This document shows positions 1 through 4,518 of a DNA stretch of 5,168 nt, piece after piece. Positions within the stretch are counted from its first letter, which is position 1, and each line of letters opens with the position of its first letter. The notes below the pieces were generated by a model that did no database searches, was not told where the DNA came from, and was given only the letters and a program-made list of their open reading frames with translations. Origin of the DNA: Deltaproteobacteria bacterium (lineage in GTDB: Bacteria > Desulfobacterota > Desulfobacteria > Desulfobacterales > Desulfosalsimonadaceae). The DNA is taken from assembly GCA_024280875.1 (NCBI GenBank), contig JAJRPH010000068.1, positions 1 through 5,168 of the forward strand, read 5' to 3'. The position numbers and the translations under genes are program-made.

Positions 1-1
1 A

Positions 2-211
2 TATGAAATCCAGGAAAGTCTTCCGGCGGAATTGCAGTTCCCTACAAACCTGAGAGATGCCACTGCGCTTTTCAATCAGTCCAAAGAAGCAAGAGACCTT
101 TTTGGCGATGAATTTGTGGATCACTATGTCAGCTCCCGGGAGTGGGAAGTCCGGGAATATGAAAAGTTTGTGACAAACTGGCAATTGCAGCGTTACTTCG
201 AGATTATATAA
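2..211 (+). CDS. Glutamine-synthetase-family ligase (probable gamma-glutamyl-amine ligase), C-terminal fragment
   Basis: Only the last 69 codons are in the window; the start lies upstream. The reading frame is open from base 2 to a TAA at 209-211 and ends in VTNWQLQRYFEII, preceded by LRDATALFNQSKEARDLFG and a REWEVREYEKF stretch. This is the typical tail of non-canonical glutamine synthetase family members such as the GlnA4/PuuA-like ligases, which join glutamate to an amine using ATP. As I recall the family, the canonical nitrogen-assimilating GlnA ends differently (a PxEFxxYY type ending), so a housekeeping GlnA role is less likely. The catalytic ATP and glutamate motifs are outside the window and cannot be checked. 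The stop overlaps the next start by one base (TAATG), which suggests translational coupling and a shared operon. The family assignment is fairly sure; the amine substrate is inferred only from the neighbouring genes. Confidence 0.82.
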   Translation, partial: YEIQESLPAELQFPTNLRDATALFNQSKEARDLFGDEFVDHYVSSREWEVREYEKFVTNWQLQRYFEII

Positions 212-1362
212 TGAACCAATATAATTTTCCGACCATTATATTGAGCGGGCAGGGGGCGCTTGCGGAGTTTGTTAATCGCCTGAAGGAAAAAAATCACCAG
301 CGGGTTTTCGTGGTTACGGATGAGACATTAAAGGCCTGCGGGGTGCTGGCGAAACTAACGGATTTGTTAGATGAGCAAAAGATTCTGTTTTCGGTTTTTT
401 CAGAAACCCACCCGAACCCCATTGAAGAAGACGTGACAAAAGGAACGGCAGCTTTTAAAGACAGCCAATGCGACAGTATTATCGCCCTTGGCGGGGGGAG
501 TCCCCTGGATGCGGCAAAGGCCATAAAAATCATGACTGCGCATGCACCTCCCCTGGCACAGTATGATGATGCCAAAGGCGGGGACCGGCTGATCACGGAA
601 TCCATGCCGCCATTATATGCCATTCCGACAACCGCTGGCACCGGAAGCGAGGTGGGGCGATCGGCGGTGATCATTTCTTCTGCCACCGGTAAAAAAGCAA
701 TTTATTTTCATCCGGATTTGTTGCCGGATATGGCGGTTCTGGAGCCTGAACTGACCGCCGGTTTGCCGCCGCATATCACGGCCGCTACCGGCGTTGATGC
801 GTTTGTCCATTGCCTGGAAGCCTATTTTGCTCCCGGTTTTCACCCCATAGCCGACGGCATCGCCTTGCAGGGACTTGAGCTGGTTCTTGACTGGCTGCCA
901 AAAGCTGTTAAAGACGGCCAAAACCTGGATGCGCGTGAACGGATGCTCATTGCCGCAACTATGGGGGCGGCGGCGTTTCAGAAGGGGCTTGGTATGATTC
1001 ATTCCCTGGCACACCCATTGTCCAGCCGATGCAACATGCATCACGGGCTGGCAAACGCCCTGCTCATGCCGGCTGCCATTTCATTTATTGAAAAGGCCAC
1101 CCTGGATAGGGACCAGCTAAATCGTATCAAAAGAGTGCAGGCCCTGTTCGCAGTCCGCGGAAATCAATCCGGCAGTCTGGCGGAAATGAGTTTACAATTT
1201 ATCGAGAGCCTGGGTATTGCGCAGGGGCTTTCAAATCATGGTGTTTTGGAAAATAATCTGGAATCGCTGGCTAAAGAAGCATTGGAAGATCCCTGTCACC
1301 AAACCAATATGATCCCGGTGGTACTTGTGGATCTGCTATCCGTTTATAAGGCGGCATTATGA
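211..1362 (+). CDS. Iron-dependent (group III) alcohol dehydrogenase
   Basis: This complete 383-residue protein has the usual length and layout of the FucO/DhaT/AdhB iron-containing alcohol dehydrogenases, which interconvert alcohols and aldehydes with NAD(P)(H) in the cytoplasm. The N-terminal nucleotide-binding domain carries GGGSPLDAAKA (residues 94-104) and PTTAGTGSE (139-147). The C-terminal helical domain has all expected metal ligands: D196 and H200 in GVDAFVHCLEAY, H264 in GMIHSLAHPL, and H278 in NMHHGLANA. H268 matches the conserved second histidine near the active site. No residue appears missing, so the enzyme should be active. The start codon overlaps the upstream ligase stop by one base and no clear Shine-Dalgarno is visible, so translation probably depends on coupling. 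The gene ends in a 4-nt ATGA overlap with the next gene. In this operon it could oxidise the hydroxyl group of a gamma-glutamylated amino alcohol, or run in reverse with AOR to reduce an acid to an alcohol. The substrate cannot be read from the sequence. Confidence 0.95.
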   Translation: MNQYNFPTIILSGQGALAEFVNRLKEKNHQRVFVVTDETLKACGVLAKLTDLLDEQKILFSVFSETHPNPIEEDVTKGTAAFKDSQCDSIIALGGGSPLDAAKAIKIMTAHAPPLAQYDDAKGGDRLITESMPPLYAIPTTAGTGSEVGRSAVIISSATGKKAIYFHPDLLPDMAVLEPELTAGLPPHITAATGVDAFVHCLEAYFAPGFHPIADGIALQGLELVLDWLPKAVKDGQNLDARERMLIAATMGAAAFQKGLGMIHSLAHPLSSRCNMHHGLANALLMPAAISFIEKATLDRDQLNRIKRVQALFAVRGNQSGSLAEMSLQFIESLGIAQGLSNHGVLENNLESLAKEALEDPCHQTNMIPVVLVDLLSVYKAAL

Positions 1363-2072
1363 AAATCGCACTGCTCCAGTGTGATCATGTGGTAAAAGAG
1401 CTTCAGCCGACGCATGGTGATATCCCGGATCTTTTTAAAAACCTGTTTGACCGTGTTGCACCGGAAGTGTCCCTAAGTGTATTTAACGTAACCAAAGGAG
1501 AATACCCGGATCTTTCCGCGTCAGATCATTTTGACGGGTTTATAAGCAGTGGGGCGCGGTATTCGGTTTATGATAATGACCCATGGATTTTCCGGTTCAA
1601 AGAATTTGTCCGAAAGCTCTATGATCACAACATGAAATTTGTCGGTATCTGTTTTGGTCACCAGATGATGGCCGAGGCTTTAGGGGGGAAGTGCGAAAAA
1701 TCAGATCAGGGCTGGGGGGTCGGCATTAAAGAGGTGAAGATATATAAAAAAATGCCCTGGATGCAGCCGGAACTGGACAGCTACCGGATGATTGTCAGCC
1801 ATGCGGACCAGGTCATGATGATCCCTGAAAATAGTGAAGTGCTGGGTGGAAATTCCCATTGCCCCTGTTCCATATATACGGTGGGAGAAAATTTTCTGGG
1901 TATCCAGGCCCATCCGGAATTTACACCTGCCTTTGAGAAAGATATCATGAGTGTTCGGGAAGATCGTATCGGGAAAAAGGCCATAAATGAAGCAATTCCG
2001 ACATTGACTGAACAGACCGACGAAGCCGTTGTCACACGCTGGATAATTCATTTTATTCAGAACAACAAATAA
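1359..2072 (+). CDS. Class I glutamine amidotransferase-like gamma-glutamyl hydrolase
   Basis: This 237-residue protein is a single class I (triad) amidotransferase domain of the GMP-synthase-like type, with no fused synthase domain. The nucleophile elbow GICFGHQ (residues 96-102) supplies C98. H185 and E187 in AHPEF complete the Cys-His-Glu triad. The oxyanion region is ISSGARYSVYD (62-72), followed by DPWI, and LGG plus GWGVG follow the elbow, as in the stand-alone members of this family. Known members of the wider group cleave gamma-glutamyl bonds: the plant gamma-glutamyl peptidases belong to this type, and PuuD, a related class I enzyme, hydrolyses gamma-glutamyl-GABA in putrescine breakdown. 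With a GS-like ligase two genes upstream, the best reading is removal of glutamate from the pathway end product. The ATG overlaps the upstream stop (ATGA), and an AAGGCGG stretch just before it can serve as ribosome binding site. The fold is sure; the hydrolase role is inferred from context. Confidence 0.9.
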   Translation: MKIALLQCDHVVKELQPTHGDIPDLFKNLFDRVAPEVSLSVFNVTKGEYPDLSASDHFDGFISSGARYSVYDNDPWIFRFKEFVRKLYDHNMKFVGICFGHQMMAEALGGKCEKSDQGWGVGIKEVKIYKKMPWMQPELDSYRMIVSHADQVMMIPENSEVLGGNSHCPCSIYTVGENFLGIQAHPEFTPAFEKDIMSVREDRIGKKAINEAIPTLTEQTDEAVVTRWIIHFIQNNK

Positions 2073-2096
2073 ATTTTTTATACCGCCATAAACATT

Positions 2097-2101
2097 GGAG
2101 G
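2097..2101 (+). promoter_or_regulatory. Shine-Dalgarno that decides the AOR start
   Basis: GGAGG lies in the 36-nt gap after the amidotransferase gene. It ends only 1 nt before the first in-frame ATG (2103) but 7 nt before the second ATG (2109). Normal spacing therefore favours 2109, giving an N-terminus of MYGFKGKIL, which is where AOR family proteins usually begin. Confidence 0.75.
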
Positions 2102-2108
2102 CATGACA

Positions 2109-3971
2109 ATGTATGGATTTAAAGGAAAAATACTGGTTGTTGATCTGGATCAAAAAAATTTCAACGTTATCGAAAAAGATGAGCCGTATTTTCGGAAATA
2201 TATAGGCGGTGCCCTGCTGGGGGCAGCCCTGTATGAAGAAATGATTGACGGGTTAGAAACAGTGAATTCGCTTGCGTCGGAAAATCCCATTGTTTTTGCC
2301 ACCGGCCCCATGGCCGGCGGTATTGTCTGCGGCGCTACCCGGGTGAATATCCTGTCAAAGGCGCCCGAGTCTACGGGGATTTATCTGTCCCAGGCCGGCG
2401 GTGAATTCGGGCCGGCTATCAAACGTGCTGGCTTTGATGCGCTGGTGATCACCGGAAAATCCGATATCCCGCTTGTACTGGACATTAATAATGACAGGGT
2501 GGGCTTTGTTGAAGCCGGTGATTTGTGGGGAATGGATCGGGTGGCTGCCAGGCAGCGGTTGATTGCGGACATGGGAAAAGACTATTGTATCGCGTCCATC
2601 GGACCGGCTGGTGAAAACAAGGTCCGGTATGCCAATATCATGTTTGAACCGGAACACTATGCGGGCCGGGGAGGGCTTGGGGCAGTCCTGGGAGCAAAAT
2701 TAGTCAAAGCGGTGGCGGTTCGCGGAGACCAGGAAATCATGTTTAAGGATCCCGGGACTGTCAAGAAAGTCAATCGCAAAGGCGGGAGCGGGTTTTCCGA
2801 ATCCATAAAAAAGCATCCCCGTTCTTTTCTCGCTGTTTTAAGGCATCTCGGAACCTATGGGCTGCTTGAAATGAACCGGAAAACCGGAAATCTACCTACC
2901 CGTAATTTTAATTCCGGATGCCCGGAAGATACAGTGGATTTGAAACGTTATCATCATGAAACAGCAAAAGAAGAGATTGTCGGTCGCATCACCCCTTGCA
3001 AAAATTGTTTTGTTGCGTGCAAAAAAAGTTCAAAAATAAATCCGGATCATAGCAGTCTGGCGGAATATGAAAGTATCGCCATGCTTGGCCCCAATATCGG
3101 TCTTGAAGGCGATTTGGAAACATGCCTGGAGGCTTGTGAACTCTGTAACCGTATGGGACTGGATACGATTTCAACCGGAAATATAATTGCATGGCTGATG
3201 AACTGCTTTGAAAGCGGTGTTTTGGATCAGGAAAAAGAGGGGTATTCCATCCGGTTTGGAGACGGTCAAAAAGTCCTTGAACTTATCAAAAACATAGCGT
3301 TTCGCGAGAATGATCTGGGGAATCTTCTGGCAGATGGTATCGATCAGGCGGTGAACAAATTCGGCCCTCAGACCATGCCATTTTCGCGGTTTGTGAATGG
3401 GGTCGGTATGCCGGCCCATATGCCGAGAAAAAAACCGGGCATCGGGTTTTCTTATCTGCACGGACCCAACCCGAATGATCATATGAAGCAGGAGCATGAC
3501 TGGATTGCTGCTTATCCCGGAAGCTTAAAAGCGTTTAACCTTGATGTGACGTCGGCCCCGGATGCCCTTGATGAAGCAAAAATAGATGTCGCAAAAGCAA
3601 CGCAAACCTACTATGCGGCCATGGATTCGTTGAGCCTGTGCATGTTCATATTCGGACCCGGAAATATTTATACGTTTGATGAAGTCATAGACATGGTGAA
3701 TGCAGCCACCGGGCTTCAGCTTAGCTTTGAGGATTTGATGAAAATCGGAGAACGGACCATTCAGTTGCAGCGAAAATTGTATCTGGATTTGGGCGGCAAA
3801 GACGGAGAGTTTTTGTCGTTTATGGGAGAGGAAATTCCTGACGGCCCTTCAAAAGGGGCAAAAATAAACAAAACTGATTTTGATCATGCCAGAAAATATT
3901 ATTATGAGATAATGGGATGGGATGAAAAAGGATGCCCGAAAAAAGAAACCCTTGAAAGGTTGGGGATTTGA
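2109..3971 (+). CDS. aor: Aldehyde:ferredoxin oxidoreductase (tungsten AOR family)
   Basis: This 620-residue protein (622 if the ATG at 2103 is used) matches the full length of tungstopterin AORs, cytoplasmic and oxygen-sensitive enzymes that oxidise aldehydes to acids and pass electrons to ferredoxin. Numbering here is from 2109. The N-terminal domain opens with MYGFKGKILVVDL and contains the pterin-binding AGRGGLGAVLGAK (185-197). The [4Fe-4S] ligands are C297, C300 and C304 (CxxCxxxC in TPCKNCFVAC) plus C511 far downstream. The two pterin-contact motifs are present but slightly off consensus DxxGL(D/C): NRMGLD (347-352) and DSLSLC (506-511). EYESIAMLGP (319-328) and the GPNPNDH region are also family features. 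No small iron-sulfur subunit or MoaD-like gene is adjacent within the window, so it resembles the single-subunit AOR type. As last gene of the operon it probably oxidises the aldehyde made by the upstream alcohol dehydrogenase. The reverse reaction, acid reduction, is also known for this family. The exact substrate and the choice of W or Mo are unknown. Confidence 0.95.
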   Translation: MYGFKGKILVVDLDQKNFNVIEKDEPYFRKYIGGALLGAALYEEMIDGLETVNSLASENPIVFATGPMAGGIVCGATRVNILSKAPESTGIYLSQAGGEFGPAIKRAGFDALVITGKSDIPLVLDINNDRVGFVEAGDLWGMDRVAARQRLIADMGKDYCIASIGPAGENKVRYANIMFEPEHYAGRGGLGAVLGAKLVKAVAVRGDQEIMFKDPGTVKKVNRKGGSGFSESIKKHPRSFLAVLRHLGTYGLLEMNRKTGNLPTRNFNSGCPEDTVDLKRYHHETAKEEIVGRITPCKNCFVACKKSSKINPDHSSLAEYESIAMLGPNIGLEGDLETCLEACELCNRMGLDTISTGNIIAWLMNCFESGVLDQEKEGYSIRFGDGQKVLELIKNIAFRENDLGNLLADGIDQAVNKFGPQTMPFSRFVNGVGMPAHMPRKKPGIGFSYLHGPNPNDHMKQEHDWIAAYPGSLKAFNLDVTSAPDALDEAKIDVAKATQTYYAAMDSLSLCMFIFGPGNIYTFDEVIDMVNAATGLQLSFEDLMKIGERTIQLQRKLYLDLGGKDGEFLSFMGEEIPDGPSKGAKINKTDFDHARKYYYEIMGWDEKGCPKKETLERLGI

Positions 3972-3978
3972 TCAGTAA

Positions 3979-4007
3979 TGTATAATCGATATGATTGTAT
4001 AATTTTT
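3979..4007 (+). terminator. AT-rich hairpin with T tract, candidate terminator of the AOR operon
   Basis: Seven bases after the AOR stop, 3979-3987 pairs with 3993-4001 (9 bp, two of them G-T) around a 5-nt loop GATAT, and five Ts follow at 4003-4007. The stem is almost all A-T pairs, so termination would be weak. Both arms also contain a TATAAT hexamer (3981-3986 and 3998-4003), so the element could instead be, or double as, a -10 region. No good -35 stands at 16-18 bp from either hexamer. Confidence 0.38.
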
Positions 4008-4009
4008 CC

Positions 4010-4040
4010 TTGACAATCACATGATTTATCATTAATTAAT
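4010..4040 (+). promoter_or_regulatory. Candidate sigma70-type promoter for the tRNA region
   Basis: A perfect TTGACA (-35) at 4010-4015 is followed by a very AT-rich stretch ATTAATTAATTAAA. No strong TATAAT sits at the ideal spacing: TAATTA lies at 17 bp, ATTAAT at 15 and 19 bp, and the better TATCAT (4027-4032) is only 11 bp away. It is the only visible promoter element upstream of the tRNA, and its transcript would pass through the decayed tRNA copy before the intact one. Confidence 0.4.
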
Positions 4041-4053
4041 TAAACCTTGATGA

Positions 4054-4120
4054 TCCCCGGCAGCTCAGTCGGCAGAGTCCCGCAGGGCGGGATTAACCAC
4101 CGTAGCAGTGGGATCAAGGA
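4054..4120 (+). pseudogene. Decayed tRNA-Asn copy with a hairpin in place of the anticodon 5' half
   Basis: The first 24 bases (4054-4077) match the intact tRNA-Asn downstream at 22 positions, including the whole D arm GCTCAGTCGGCAGAG. The next 10 bases of the tRNA (5' anticodon stem and loop) are replaced by 15 bases that form a perfect 6-bp stem, TCCCGC-AGG-GCGGGA (4078-4092). TTAACCACCGT then resumes the tRNA match, after which a T-arm-like GTGGGATCAAG diverges, and the 3' acceptor strand and CCA are missing. No asparagine anticodon stem can form, so it cannot work as a normal tRNA. Its 3' part GGGATCAAGG (4110-4119) pairs with the leader CCTTGATGATCCC (4045-4057, with a 3-nt bulge), so a closed structure is still possible. 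It is probably a decaying tandem duplicate; a functional tRNA-like RNA is a less likely alternative. Confidence 0.7.
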
Positions 4121-4151
4121 AGTAGAGTTATAGCAGTAAAGTTTTTTCTGA

Positions 4152-4227
4152 TCCCCAGTAGCTCAGTCGGCAGAGCAGGTGGCTGTTAACCACCGTGTCC
4201 GTGGTTCGAGTCCGCGCTGGGGAGCCA
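4152..4227 (+). tRNA. tRNA-Asn(GTT)
   Basis: All four arms are intact over 76 nt. The 7-bp acceptor stem is TCCCCAG/CTGGGGA, the D arm is GCTC/GAGC, the anticodon stem is GGTGG/CCACC with loop CTGTTAA, and the T arm is CGTGG/CCGCG (one G-T pair) with loop TTCGAGT. The anticodon GTT is at 4185-4187 and reads AAC/AAT. The discriminator base is G (4224) and CCA is encoded at 4225-4227. It shares its transcription unit with the decayed copy 31 nt upstream and is followed by a hairpin and then a strong terminator. Confidence 0.97.
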
Positions 4228-4235
4228 GTTTCAAT

Positions 4236-4252
4236 CCTGCCGTAAAGGCGGG
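4236..4252 (+). other. Small hairpin in the tRNA 3' trailer
   Basis: CCTGCC (4236-4241) pairs with GGCGGG (4247-4252), including one T-G pair, around loop GTAAA, and TTTATATATAA follows. It sits 8 nt after the tRNA CCA end. It could mark a 3' processing stop or a weak early terminator; the stronger terminator lies just beyond it. Confidence 0.45.
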
Positions 4253-4264
4253 TTTATATATAAG

Positions 4265-4298
4265 AAAGCCCCGCGCGTGAAAACGCCCGGGGCTTTTT
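4265..4298 (+). terminator. Intrinsic terminator of the tRNA unit
   Basis: AAAGCCCCG (4265-4273) pairs with CGGGGCTTT (4288-4296). The stem continues past one C-C mismatch as GCG/CGC to a TGAAAA loop, and the T tract runs 4294-4298. This is a classic strong rho-independent terminator. It reads reasonably on the minus strand too (T-rich TTTCTT follows the hairpin there), but no minus-strand gene in the window needs it. Confidence 0.9.
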
Positions 4299-4322
4299 CA
4301 TTTAGGGTCTCAAATGAAAAAG
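4293..4322. repeat. 11-bp perfect inverted repeat overlapping the terminator T tract
   Basis: CTTTTTCATTT (4293-4303) and AAATGAAAAAG (4312-4322) are perfect reverse complements separated by AGGGTCTC. The left arm includes the last stem bases and all Ts of the preceding terminator, so the two hairpins cannot form together in full. The repeat is AT-rich and could be a chance extension, an operator or part of a read-through control structure. Confidence 0.6.
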
Positions 4323-4348
4323 GAATATCAGGTACATATTCTTCAGAG

Positions 4349-4366
4349 CCGGAGTTAAACCGGAGT
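4349..4366. repeat. Short direct repeat CCGGAGT with 11-bp period
   Basis: CCGGAGT occurs at 4349-4355 and again at 4360-4366, one helical turn apart, with TTAA-type sequence between. It lies about 40 bp upstream of the -35 of the acyltransferase promoter. Such same-face repeats can bind a transcription factor, but at 7 bp the pattern may be chance. Confidence 0.4.
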
Positions 4367-4380
4367 AATGGCCGCTATTA
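4366..4380. promoter_or_regulatory. Near-palindromic dyad, possible operator
   Basis: TAATGGCCGCTATTA is a 15-bp dyad with symmetric arms TAATxGC and GCxATTA around a central C; the only imperfect pair is G-T. It touches the second CCGGAGT repeat and lies 24 bp upstream of the -35 box at 4405, a position more typical for an activator than a repressor. No regulator gene is seen nearby. Confidence 0.3.
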
Positions 4381-4404
4381 TAACGGATACGTAGCAACCT
4401 GCTC

Positions 4405-4433
4405 TTGCCATTGATGTTGTTTTTTTATATACT
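4405..4433 (+). promoter_or_regulatory. Sigma70-type promoter of the acyltransferase gene
   Basis: TTGCCA (4405-4410) and TATACT (4428-4433) each match the consensus at 5 of 6 positions and are separated by exactly 17 bp, within a T-rich spacer. The predicted start near 4440 leaves a leader of about 80 nt before the GTG start. The terminator at 4265-4298 separates it from the tRNA unit, so the acyltransferase gene is likely transcribed independently. Confidence 0.72.
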
Positions 4434-4504
4434 ATATTTCTAATGAATTTAAAATCAGGACTGTATTAATCGTCTGCGGGTTCAGGTCTTTTAAATAAAT
4501 ATTG

Positions 4505-4513
4505 GGAAGGAGG
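4505..4513 (+). promoter_or_regulatory. Shine-Dalgarno that supports a GTG start
   Basis: GGAAGGAGG is a near-perfect anti-16S match ending 5 nt before GTG at 4519. The frame is closed upstream by TAA at 4492-4494 and has no ATG before the conserved region, so this site fixes the start. Confidence 0.85.
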
Positions 4514-4518
4514 CAGCT

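Noticed and set aside
613..1044. Minus-strand open frame of 143 codons inside the alcohol dehydrogenase gene, and similar minus-strand frames elsewhere
   Set aside because: These lie opposite clearly conserved genes, have low-complexity or unrecognisable translations and lack start signals; they are shadows of the real coding strand.
2073..2083. T-rich stretch after the amidotransferase stop as a terminator
   Set aside because: No hairpin precedes the Ts, and the next gene follows in the same direction after 36 nt with its own ribosome binding site, so an operon is more likely.
4045..4227. Tandem tRNA-like copies as attachment sites of an integrated element
   Set aside because: Integration normally duplicates the 3' end of a tRNA, whereas here the 5' half is duplicated, only 31 nt separate the copies, and no integrase gene or element cargo is present.
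4314..4358. Mini-ORF of 14 codons starting ATGAAAAAGGAA after an AGGG
   Set aside because: It is very short, its start lies within the inverted-repeat arm directly after a terminator, no promoter precedes it after that terminator, and nothing in the peptide is recognisable.
4349..4366. CCGGAGT repeats as the start of a CRISPR array
   Set aside because: There are only two 7-bp units spaced 4 nt apart, with no spacer-sized gaps and no cas genes.
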